Assembly: GCA_016870675.1 (NCBI GenBank)
Contig: VGAU01000130.1
Span: forward strand, 1-5,680
From: Actinomycetota bacterium
GTDB taxonomy: Bacteria > Actinomycetota > Humimicrobiia > Humimicrobiales > Humimicrobiaceae
DNA: 5,680 nucleotides
Direction of reading: 5' to 3'
Both the position numbers and the translations under genes were made by a program. Positions 1 through 5,536 of the stretch are shown piece after piece. How positions within the stretch are numbered: the first letter of the stretch is position 1; the number at the start of each line of letters is the position of its first letter. The notes under the pieces are model-generated. The model was not told the DNA's origin, did no database searches, and saw only the letters and a program-made list of their open reading frames with translations.

Positions 1-226
1 AATTCATTTTATGCAATGCCTCCTCTATCATAAAAACATCTTCAACACCAAATTTAGATCTGGTAAGAAAAGCATTAACTATTTCCAAAAAAAACAAATC
101 CGGAACTATGATTTCCAGATTATTTAATATCTTTTGCCTCTGTATTTCCAGAGCAATTTCCACATTATCTTCGGATTTGACACTGAACCATTTAACTGCG
201 ATTGATGCATCCAAAACTATTTCCAT
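1..226 (-). CDS. vapC: PIN-domain toxin (VapC-like), 3' end outside window
   Basis: This is the N-terminal 75 residues of a PIN-domain ribonuclease, the toxin of a VapBC-type pair. VapC toxins are Mg-dependent RNases that cleave tRNA or rRNA in the cytoplasm when the antitoxin is lost. The start MEIVLDASIAVKWF carries the first catalytic aspartate (D6) in the family's typical DAS...KW context. PDLFFLEIVNAF at about 42-53 carries the second conserved acid (E48). The remaining catalytic aspartates should lie in the missing C-terminal half, since the family is usually 130-145 residues. The ATG at 226 is 6 nt past the antitoxin stop, with only a weak AGG upstream, which suggests translational coupling. 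The reading frame is open from the ATG to base 1, so nothing indicates a break in the visible part. The PIN assignment is firm; the RNA target cannot be told. Confidence 0.9.
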   Translation of the reverse strand, partial: MEIVLDASIAVKWFSVKSEDNVEIALEIQRQKILNNLEIIVPDLFFLEIVNAFLTRSKFGVEDVFMIEEALHKMN

Positions 227-232
227 TTTTAC

Positions 233-508
233 TTACCTTTTTTCTCTAAATTCCCTTATCACTTCAGAAGCAGTTTTTCCGTCAGTAAAACCATTACTTT
301 TTCCCCGCAGTTTTTCCATTGTTTTTGCTGCCCATTCCATATCTTTCTTTTTCTTTTCCAATTCCCTGTTTTTTTTGACACCGGTTATATATTGGGAAGC
401 AGCCTCACGTATAAGCCAGCTCTTGGTGACCTTTTCACTAATGCAGAATTCATTGATTTCTTTTAAATTTTTTTCAGGAATGGTTATATTAATTTTTTTT
501 GAAGGCAT
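233..508 (-). CDS. vapB: Ribbon-helix-helix antitoxin (VapB-like) of the PIN toxin
   Basis: A 91-residue protein whose first 43 residues fit a MetJ/Arc/CopG ribbon-helix-helix fold: a short strand (KKINITIP, 4-11), helix 1 with EINEF, and helix 2 with SWLIREAASQYI. The dimer would bind operator DNA through the strands. A lysine/glutamate-rich linker (45-70) follows. The C-terminal tail TASEVIREFREKR (79-91) is of the kind that wraps the PIN toxin active site in such pairs. ATG 508 is preceded by GGTGAT five nt upstream (519-514). The toxin follows after 6 nt in the same operon. The palindrome over the promoter (520-535) is a plausible autoregulatory operator. The cognate pairing is inferred from order and spacing. 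It could be named a CopG-family regulator, but the adjacent PIN gene makes antitoxin the best call. Confidence 0.85.
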   Translation of the reverse strand: MPSKKINITIPEKNLKEINEFCISEKVTKSWLIREAASQYITGVKKNRELEKKKKDMEWAAKTMEKLRGKSNGFTDGKTASEVIREFREKR

Positions 509-519
509 TTATCATCACC

Positions 520-554
520 AATTATAAGTATAATTAATAAAGATTTATTGTCAA
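520..554 (-). promoter_or_regulatory. Promoter and candidate operator of the toxin-antitoxin operon
   Basis: Read on the minus strand, a consensus -35 TTGACA (554-549) is followed by a 16-nt spacer and the -10 TATACT (532-527). A start point near 520 would leave a leader of only about 12 nt before the antitoxin ATG at 508. Overlapping the -10 is a perfect inverted repeat, AATTATA-AG-TATAATT (520-535). A palindrome at this position is what an autorepressing ribbon-helix-helix antitoxin would bind. The promoter is read directly from the sequence; the operator role is inference. Confidence 0.6.
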
Positions 555-873
555 CATCAATAAGATATATTTTTCCTTATGCTTTTTGTTGCTAAATTTT
601 AGTCTATTTTATAATCAGAAAAAATTGTAAAATTTGTGGAATGATTATGTTATTTTATACCAAAATAAAGTATTATTTAGGTATTTAGTCAATATATTGA
701 GGGAAAAAATCTTAAGAATAATCATAAGTAATCATAAAAATATAATTCAAGATTAAATTGTACAATATAAGTTTTCTTAAAATTTTAAAATAGATTTCTA
801 TTCACTGCTTTTTAGGAATAGGTGACATATAAGAAAAATTAATATTTAAAATCTCGCTCTTATATTAAACTAT
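555..873. other. Gene-free AT-rich spacer between toxin-antitoxin and cas operons
   Basis: No coding frame, RNA gene or CRISPR repeat is recognisable here, and the stretch is far richer in A+T than its flanks. It must hold the cas promoter. A possible plus-strand pair is TTGTTG (586-591) and a perfect TATAAT (610-615) with an 18-nt spacer, which would leave a leader of about 250 nt. A TATATT at 861-866 would instead give a leaderless cas3 mRNA, but it has no good -35. Small symmetries include ATTGTACAAT (757-766) and AATAGA-TT-TCTATT (789-802), plus a near-tandem repeat of ATCATAA (721-737). None can be assigned a function. Confidence 0.4.
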
Positions 874-3087
874 ATGCTAAAAGAATATTATGCACATAGC
901 TTAGAAGGTAGACCACAGAAAGAGTGGCAAAGACTTGAAGAACACTTAAGAAACGTCGCGCAACTTGCAAGACAGTCTGCCGATCCTTTTGGTGGCGGCG
1001 ATTGGGCTTTTATTGCGGGATTTTTACATGATATTGGAAAGTGCTCACAAGAATTTCAGAATATGTTGATTAAAACTGCTGATAACAATACCAATACTGA
1101 AACAAAAATAGGACATCCAGATCATTCATCCGCTGGCGCACAAAAAGCCAATCAATTATATGCAAATGGCTTTGGTAAACTATTGGCTTATGCAATAGCC
1201 GGTCATCATTCCGGCTTACTCGACGGTAAATCAAATGAAGCCTGCCTGGCTGATAGACTAAAAAAAGTTATTCCCGAGCATTCTTCCTGCTTAAATAGCT
1301 TACTTGAATTTAATACTAATATTGGATCATTACCTTTTACTCCCGCCAAAGGAAATAATGAACGAATCGCCTTTCAACTGCAGCTTTTTATTCGAATTCT
1401 CTTTTCCTGTCTTGTTGATGCAGATTTCTTAGATACCGAAGCATTTATGAGTAAGAATAATTCCTTATTAAGAGGTAATTATCCTGAAATCTCTGAAATG
1501 GAATATAAATTAAATAAAAAATTGAATAAACTTTCTTCCGAGGCACCAGATACTCCAGTAAATAGATACCGTAAGGAAATTCTACAACAATGTATAGATG
1601 CCGCAGATAATTTGCCTGGATTGTTTTCTTTAACCGTTCCAACAGGTGGAGGCAAAACTTTTTCATCGATTGCTTTTGCAATTAAACATGCCCTAAAATA
1701 TGGAATGAAAAGAATTATTTATGTGATTCCTTATACAAGTATAATTGAACAGAATGCTGATATTTTCAGAGAAGTATTTGGTAATAATACAGTTCTGGAA
1801 CACCATAGCAATATCGAAATAAGCGAGGATAATTATAAATCTCAACTCGCAATAGAAAACTGGGATGCACCTTTAACAGTTACCACAAATGTACAGTTTT
1901 TTGAATCGCTTTTTCATAATAGGATTTCTAAATGCCGCAAAATACACAATATCGCTAACAGTGTTATTATTTTAGATGAAGCTCAAATGCTTCCTATTCC
2001 TTTATTAAAACCCTGCATAGAGGTCTTAAGGGAATTAACAAATTCTTATAAGACAACTATTATTTTATGCACCGCAACACAACCTGCTTTATTAAAAAAT
2101 GAGGAGTTTGTAAATGGGTTAGAAAATGTACGAGAAATTATTTCTAACCCCGTAGAGCTATATAACAATTTTAAGAGAGTAGAGATAATTCGTTTACCAG
2201 AAGAAAAACACCAAAATATTGCTGATATTGAGATTTCAAAAATGATTATAGAACACAAGCAGGTCCTTTGTGTTGTTAATACCCGTCGACATGCGAGGGA
2301 ACTTTACGAACAAATAGACGACAAAGAAGGTTTATATCATTTGAGTGCTTTAATGTGCCCCGTTCATCGTTCTGAAGTCATCAAAGAAATAAAAGATATT
2401 CTTAAGAGTAGTAAAAAATGCAGGGTTATCAGCACACAATTAATAGAAGCCGGTGTAGATATAGATTTTCCTGTGGTTTTTAGATCAGCTGCAGGTATTG
2501 ATTCTATAGCTCAATCAGCCGGAAGATGCAACAGAGAAGGAAAATTGTCAAAAGGAAAGGTTTTTATTTTCTATCCTGAAAAAGTCCCACCGGTTGGATA
2601 CTTACGTCAGGGTGTTGATGAAGCCAATGCAATAATAAGGAAATATGATGATTTATTATCAATAGAAGCAGTAAATGAATATTTTCGCAATTTATACTGG
2701 ATAAATGAAGATAAATTGGATAAAGAAAAGATACTGGAAAAACTATTGGAAGGAGTTAATACGCTTGATTTCCCCTTCAGGGAAATAGCAAAACAATTCA
2801 AAATTATAGATAGTGATATGGAATCAATAATAATTCCATACAATGATGAAGCAAAAGAAATTATTAAACAACTGCGTTATGCCAAATTTACAAACAACCT
2901 CGCGCGTAGATCGCAGCGATTCAGTGTACAGGTTTATCCACAGATTCTAAAAAAATTAGAAGGAATATCAGTGGAGAGAATTCAAGATAATTTTCTTATC
3001 TTAACCAATGAAGATCTATATAAAAAAGATATCGGATTAAATTATGAGGACCCGGTATTCAGAGATATTGAAAATAATATTTGTTAG
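874..3087 (+). CDS. cas3: CRISPR-associated helicase-nuclease Cas3 (HD domain first), type I-C
   Basis: Cas3 is recruited to target DNA by the crRNA-bound Cascade complex, then unwinds and degrades the DNA 3' to 5'. The N-terminal HD nuclease (about 1-210) shows H24, H52-D53 in FLHDIGK, H84, H111-H112 in AGHHSG and D182 in VDAD. The SF2 helicase follows: Walker A VPTGGGKT (255-262), motif II DEAQ (368-371), motif III CTAT (399-402), motif V STQLIEAGVDID (520-531) and motif VI QSAGRCNREG (547-556). The C-terminal part (about 600-737) is the usual accessory region. At 737 residues it is close to full length, with no frameshift. The opening YYAHSLEG and EWQRLEEHL match Cas3 starts, and an in-frame TAA (847-849) excludes a longer ATG start. 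No Shine-Dalgarno precedes ATG 874, so initiation may be leaderless. The gene ends in a tandem TAG TAG, and cas5c follows after 24 nt. The I-C subtype rests mainly on the neighbours. Confidence 0.95.
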   Translation: MLKEYYAHSLEGRPQKEWQRLEEHLRNVAQLARQSADPFGGGDWAFIAGFLHDIGKCSQEFQNMLIKTADNNTNTETKIGHPDHSSAGAQKANQLYANGFGKLLAYAIAGHHSGLLDGKSNEACLADRLKKVIPEHSSCLNSLLEFNTNIGSLPFTPAKGNNERIAFQLQLFIRILFSCLVDADFLDTEAFMSKNNSLLRGNYPEISEMEYKLNKKLNKLSSEAPDTPVNRYRKEILQQCIDAADNLPGLFSLTVPTGGGKTFSSIAFAIKHALKYGMKRIIYVIPYTSIIEQNADIFREVFGNNTVLEHHSNIEISEDNYKSQLAIENWDAPLTVTTNVQFFESLFHNRISKCRKIHNIANSVIILDEAQMLPIPLLKPCIEVLRELTNSYKTTIILCTATQPALLKNEEFVNGLENVREIISNPVELYNNFKRVEIIRLPEEKHQNIADIEISKMIIEHKQVLCVVNTRRHARELYEQIDDKEGLYHLSALMCPVHRSEVIKEIKDILKSSKKCRVISTQLIEAGVDIDFPVVFRSAAGIDSIAQSAGRCNREGKLSKGKVFIFYPEKVPPVGYLRQGVDEANAIIRKYDDLLSIEAVNEYFRNLYWINEDKLDKEKILEKLLEGVNTLDFPFREIAKQFKIIDSDMESIIIPYNDEAKEIIKQLRYAKFTNNLARRSQRFSVQVYPQILKKLEGISVERIQDNFLILTNEDLYKKDIGLNYEDPVFRDIENNIC

Positions 3088-3096
3088 TAGTTGTAC

Positions 3097-3105
3097 AGGA
3101 AGGAG
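3097..3105 (+). promoter_or_regulatory. Ribosome binding site deciding the cas5c start
   Basis: AGGAAGGAG ends 6 nt before ATG 3112, an ideal distance. An in-frame TTG at 3091 lies upstream of and partly against this site and has no ribosome site of its own. The start at 3112 is therefore preferred, and it also gives the usual Cas5c N-terminus. Confidence 0.8.
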
Positions 3106-3111
3106 TTAACT

Positions 3112-3774
3112 ATGTTTGGAATCAAACTAAAAGTGTGGGGTGATTATGCGTGTTTTACAAGGCCTGAAATGAAAGCAGAAAGAGTAAGCTATGATGTTAT
3201 AACACCTTCAGCAGCACGCGGGATATTAGAAGCAATTTACTGGAAACCTGCTATTCGCTGGATTATAGATAGAATTCACGTAATAAACCCTATTCGATTT
3301 GATAATATCCGACGTAATGAGCTTGGTGTTGAAGGTAGTTCTGGAACGAAAATACCTATCAATAAAGTTAAACGCGCTATTAAAAATAATACAAATGCCA
3401 TTGAAATTTTTATAGAAGATGTTCGCCAGCAGCGCGCTGCAATGGTCTTGAGAGATGTACGTTATGTTATTGAAGCACATTTTGAAATTACTGGAAATGA
3501 GGATGATAACTCTGCAAAACACAAAAAAATGTTTGAACGAAGAGTAGAAAAAGGTCAGTGTGTGTACAGACCTTATTTTGGATGTAGGGAATTTCCTGTT
3601 AATTTCGAACTTATAAAAGATAAGATTCCCAAATCTGAATTAGAGGGAACTATTGACTTGGGGTGGATGCTTTACGATATTGATTTTGAAAACAATATGG
3701 AACCAAAGTTCTTCAGAGTACAGATGATTGATGGAGTTATTAATATTCCTCCCTTTAAGCGAGGAGGTGAATAA
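3112..3774 (+). CDS. cas5c: Cas5c (Cas5d), crRNA-processing endoribonuclease of type I-C
   Basis: A 220-residue protein of the Cas5 RAMP family. Type I-C lacks Cas6, and Cas5c cuts pre-crRNA in the repeat, then stays in Cascade bound to the crRNA 5' handle. The N-terminus is near-signature: VWGDYACFTRPEMKAERVSY (8-27), then TPSAARGILEAIYWKPAIRW (31-50) and NPIRFDNIRRNE (59-70). A second conserved block runs through K136-H137, FERRVEKGQC and PYFGCREFP (141-162). Y43 and the K136-H137 pair are plausible counterparts of the Tyr and Lys-His catalytic residues described for Bacillus Cas5d; this placement is from memory of the family and needs alignment. Length is normal for the family, and the frame is intact. 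The TAA stop overlaps the next ATG (TAATG), so it is translationally coupled to cas8c, the normal I-C order cas3-cas5-cas8c. Confidence 0.95.
   Translation: MFGIKLKVWGDYACFTRPEMKAERVSYDVITPSAARGILEAIYWKPAIRWIIDRIHVINPIRFDNIRRNELGVEGSSGTKIPINKVKRAIKNNTNAIEIFIEDVRQQRAAMVLRDVRYVIEAHFEITGNEDDNSAKHKKMFERRVEKGQCVYRPYFGCREFPVNFELIKDKIPKSELEGTIDLGWMLYDIDFENNMEPKFFRVQMIDGVINIPPFKRGGE
3762..3770 (+). promoter_or_regulatory. Strong ribosome binding site for truncated cas8c
   Basis: AGGAGGTGA sits inside the last codons of cas5c, with its GG core 6 nt before ATG 3774. It is close to a perfect anti-16S match. It now drives only a 16-codon frame, which shows that a full gene was meant to start here. Confidence 0.75.
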
Positions 3775-3824
3775 TGATTATTCAGGCACCAGCTCTGAAG
3801 AATAAAAATTTCTCTCACCTTTAA
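3774..3824 (+). pseudogene. cas8c: cas8c (csd1) start, cut off after about five codons by the insertion
   Basis: The frame begins MIIQA, which matches the MILQAL start of Csd1/Cas8c, the large subunit that recognises the PAM and anchors Cascade in type I-C. It sits exactly where cas8c belongs: after cas5c, overlapping its stop as TAATG, with a near-ideal ribosome site. From codon 6 the sequence (PALKNKN...) no longer resembles Csd1, which continues with a YYxRL-like segment. A TAA at 3822-3824 ends the frame at 16 residues. An inverted repeat arm starts at 3788, and IS-type genes follow. The reading is that a mobile element landed within the fifth or sixth codon. The rest of cas8c, if retained, would lie beyond the right end of the window. 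A five-residue match is short, so the identification leans on context. Confidence 0.7.
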
Positions 3825-3871
3825 AACCCCCGTTTTCTCCCATAAAATAGGGGTTTTTCACATCAGCTGGT
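3788..3871. repeat. Long-range inverted repeat at the left end of the insertion
   Basis: ACCAGCT-c-TGA (3788-3798) pairs with TCAGCTGGT (3863-3871), nine bp with one bulged base. It encloses the shorter 8-bp stem at 3823-3857. The outer arm begins exactly where similarity to cas8c ends, so the structure probably belongs to the insertion rather than to the cas operon. It may be a subterminal element end or part of an extended terminator. The pairing is visible; the role is not known. Confidence 0.45.
3823..3857 (+). terminator. Terminator-like hairpin just inside the insertion
   Basis: AAAACCCC (3823-3830) pairs perfectly with GGGGTTTT (3850-3857) around a 19-nt loop. The T run at 3854-3858 is inside and just beyond the 3' arm. 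The stem could end transcripts reading in from cas3-cas5c and, because of its A/T arms, could act in both directions. The long loop and short T tail make it weaker than a classic intrinsic terminator. Confidence 0.4.
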
Positions 3872-3907
3872 AAATCAACAAAAATTATTTTTTCGCACTT
3901 AAAAGAT

Positions 3908-3936
3908 TTGACAAATATATGAATTATAGATATATT
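3908..3936 (+). promoter_or_regulatory. Consensus sigma-70 type promoter of the insertion sequence
   Basis: A perfect -35 TTGACA (3908-3913), an optimal 17-nt spacer and the -10 TATATT (3931-3936) precede the accessory gene. Transcription would start near 3943, which rules out the ATG at 3919 (inside the spacer) as the translation start. This is the strongest promoter match on the plus strand of the window and could also drive sequences downstream of the element. Confidence 0.7.
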
Positions 3937-3948
3937 ATTCATATGAAT
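3917..3948. repeat. Palindromes overlapping the IS promoter
   Basis: ATATGAAT (3917-3924) in the promoter spacer and ATTCATAT (3937-3944) form 8-bp inverted arms flanking the -10 box. The right arm is also part of a perfect 12-bp palindrome, ATTCATATGAAT (3937-3948), at the expected transcription start. The arrangement is that of a repressor operator, or of a hairpin at the mRNA 5' end. Which of these applies, and what would bind, cannot be said. Confidence 0.45.
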
Positions 3949-3957
3949 AGATACAAA

Positions 3958-4308
3958 ATGAAAATAAACACCGCCTGGCTTGAAAGAAAAAGGGGCTCCC
4001 TGATAAAAGAGCTGGCAAATATCGGCCCCTTTGTAGATGGAAGCATAGCAAAGGTTAAAAGAAGGTGTGGAAACAAAAACTGCAAATGCTACCTAAAGGG
4101 AGAAAAACATGAGAGCTACTATCTTATGTATAAGGAAAAGGGGGTGACAAAGGCTGTATATATACCGGTTGATATGGAGGAGGAAGTAAGAGAGTGGAAT
4201 GATAATTACAAAAAGTTAAAAGAGATAGTAGCAGAGATAACAAAGGCAAATAAAGAAATAATAAGAAGGTATGTGAAAGAAAAAAAGCTAAAGAAAGGAA
4301 GAGGATGA
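3958..4308 (+). CDS. Small Cys-motif IS accessory protein (DUF6788-like)
   Basis: A 116-residue basic cytoplasmic protein. LERKRGSLIKELANIGPFVDGSI (8-30) leads into a compact Cys motif, RRCGNKNCKC (C37, C42, C44) with H51 nearby, which may bind zinc. GEKHESYYLMYKEKGVTKAVYIP (48-70) follows, then a charged helix (72-116) that could form a coiled coil. This pattern matches the DUF6788-type proteins often encoded just upstream of DDE transposases. Their role is not established; DNA binding or help to the transposase is a guess. ATG 3958 is chosen because it lies 15 nt after the predicted transcription start. ATG 3943 would be leaderless, and ATG 3919 lies inside the promoter. The stop overlaps an ATG (ATGA, 4305-4308) with a good ribosome site, suggesting that the next gene was once translationally coupled. 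Confidence 0.7.
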   Translation: MKINTAWLERKRGSLIKELANIGPFVDGSIAKVKRRCGNKNCKCYLKGEKHESYYLMYKEKGVTKAVYIPVDMEEEVREWNDNYKKLKEIVAEITKANKEIIRRYVKEKKLKKGRG

Positions 4309-4439
4309 GTGGAGATGTCTTTTTTAAGACCGTTACCCATTTTTATATCCATTCCTTTCGCTTCGCTCAAGGCACAAAACGGGATGAAAAACCGTTGTCC
4401 TTAATCCTTTTTTCTTTTATAAATGTATTGCCAATTTGA
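4305..4439 (+). other. Likely original transposase start, now a 44-codon dead-end frame with dispersed-repeat-like block
   Basis: ATG 4305 overlaps the stop of the preceding gene and has AGGA (4296-4299) five nt upstream, so it is the best start in this stretch. Its frame begins MSGDVFFKT and then runs through unrelated sequence to a TGA at 4437. The first codons echo IFFQTFPKL at the head of the transposase (VFFKT versus IFFQT). Between them lies TTCGCTTCGCTC (4357-4368). Its complement, GAGCGAAGCGAA, is the core of a dispersed repeat seen in many bacterial genomes. The simplest inference is that about 120 bp was inserted near the transposase N-terminus, separating it from its start. A chance resemblance cannot be excluded. 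Confidence 0.35.
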
Positions 4440-5536
4440 TTTTCTTTCAGACTTTCCCCAAACTAACAAAATGGCTTGCACTAGTAGATGATCCCAGAAA
4501 TAAAAACAAGATAACATATGCTCCCAGTCATCTATTGTGGCTGGGTATCTTTTTATTCCTGCTGCGCCTGGGATCAAAAAGGAAGATAAAATATAGGCTC
4601 TCAACAGAAGAGTTTTTAGAAAATCTTAACAAGCTTTGCTCAGGATATAACCAAAACGTGGCTCACCATGATACCGTGGAATATTTTCTTCAAAAGTTGC
4701 AGCCAGAAGAACCGTGCGTCGTGCGCCAGAAGATGATAAATAGACTCATAAGGATGAAAGCTTTAGAAAAGTACAGGCTCCTGGGAGAATATTATATGAT
4801 CGCTGTGGACGGTACTGGCCATCTTGTATATAAAGAGAGGCACTGTCCCCACTGCCTTACTAAGGAAAAGGACGGGAAAATACTTTACTACTATCATAAT
4901 GTACTGGAGGCAAAGATAGTAACCGGTACCGGCCTTGCCCTGTCTGTAGAGACAGAATTTATCCTAAATAGCGACGGAAAAAGCAAGCAGGACTGTGAGC
5001 TTGCCGTATTCTATAGGATGGCAAAAAGACTAAAGAAGAGATTCCCCCAGCTTAAAATATGCCTTCTGCTTGACTCCCTTTATGCAGCTGCTCCAGTAAT
5101 GGATATAGCAGAGAAATACAATTGGAAATATATTACAGTTTTTAAAGAAGGTTCAATGCCTGAAAGGTATGATGAATTTAGAAGGCTTAAAAAACTATGT
5201 CCGAAAAATGTTATAGAGATAAAAGATGATAAATTAGTCCAGAAATACAGCTGGGTAAATGAAATTGACCATAAGGGAAACTTTTTTGATGTTATTGAGC
5301 TTATCGAGACAGCTCCGGATAAAAAAACAAGATTCGTATGGATGACCAATCTTAAAGTAGGCAAAAATAATATTATCAAAATAGCCAAAGGAGGAAGGCT
5401 AAGATGGAAGATTGAAAATGAGGGCTCCGGTGTCCAGAAAAATAGGGGATTTAACCTGGAACATCCATACAGTCAAAATGAAACGGCAATAAAAAACTTT
5501 TACCTGCTCCTTCAGATTGCCTATATAATCTCTTAA
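4436..5536 (+). CDS. DDE transposase, start uncertain and cut short by an in-frame stop
   Basis: This is an RNase H-fold DDE transposase that would cut and join the element's ends. Conserved blocks in order are TKWLALVDDPRNKNKITY (11-28), HLLWLGIFLFLLRLGSKRKI (32-51), first Asp D125 in AVDGTGH, a CPHC pair (137-140), second Asp D213 in LLLDSLYA, FKEGSMP (236-242), and the glutamate region RWKIENEG (323-330, E327 or E329) before QKNRGFNLEHPYSQ. The catalytic triad therefore appears present. The frame has no ATG before residue 100; the first usable codon is TTG 4436, without a ribosome site, and an in-frame TGA (4385-4387) closes the frame upstream. The TAA at 5534-5536 falls where the family usually has Gln, and the same frame stays open for 48 more codons. 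A C-to-T change (CAA to TAA) explains it. It is probably a decayed gene. The exact IS family is not assigned. Confidence 0.75.
   Translation: MIFFQTFPKLTKWLALVDDPRNKNKITYAPSHLLWLGIFLFLLRLGSKRKIKYRLSTEEFLENLNKLCSGYNQNVAHHDTVEYFLQKLQPEEPCVVRQKMINRLIRMKALEKYRLLGEYYMIAVDGTGHLVYKERHCPHCLTKEKDGKILYYYHNVLEAKIVTGTGLALSVETEFILNSDGKSKQDCELAVFYRMAKRLKKRFPQLKICLLLDSLYAAAPVMDIAEKYNWKYITVFKEGSMPERYDEFRRLKKLCPKNVIEIKDDKLVQKYSWVNEIDHKGNFFDVIELIETAPDKKTRFVWMTNLKVGKNNIIKIAKGGRLRWKIENEGSGVQKNRGFNLEHPYSQNETAIKNFYLLLQIAYIIS

Noticed and set aside
108..527. Plus-strand frame of 139 codons
   Set aside because: It lies antisense to the toxin-antitoxin genes, whose minus-strand proteins have clear PIN and ribbon-helix-helix motifs and good spacing; the plus translation is low-complexity Ser/Phe/Leu.
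555..873. CRISPR repeat or crRNA-like gene in the spacer upstream of cas3
   Set aside because: No repeated 30-36 bp unit and no I-C repeat-like hairpin with a GGATTGAAA-type tail is visible; only short AT-rich symmetries occur.
1445..1681. Minus-strand frames within cas3 and cas5c (also 2046-2258, 2607-2843, 3226-3522)
   Set aside because: They are shadows of well-supported genes on the other strand, with no recognisable motifs or ribosome sites.
3091..3111. TTG start seven codons upstream for cas5c
   Set aside because: The ideal AGGAAGGAG lies downstream of it and points to ATG 3112, which gives the standard Cas5c N-terminus.
3774..3824. The 16-residue frame as a genuine small peptide gene
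   Set aside because: Its first five codons and ribosome site are explained by cas8c, and the remainder is most simply read-through into the insertion.
3919..3957. Earlier ATG (3919) for the Cys-motif protein
   Set aside because: It falls in the spacer of the TTGACA/TATATT promoter, so it would not be in the transcript.
4401..4604. Minus-strand frames over the transposase (also 5080-5388)
   Set aside because: They are antisense to conserved transposase blocks and show no family resemblance.
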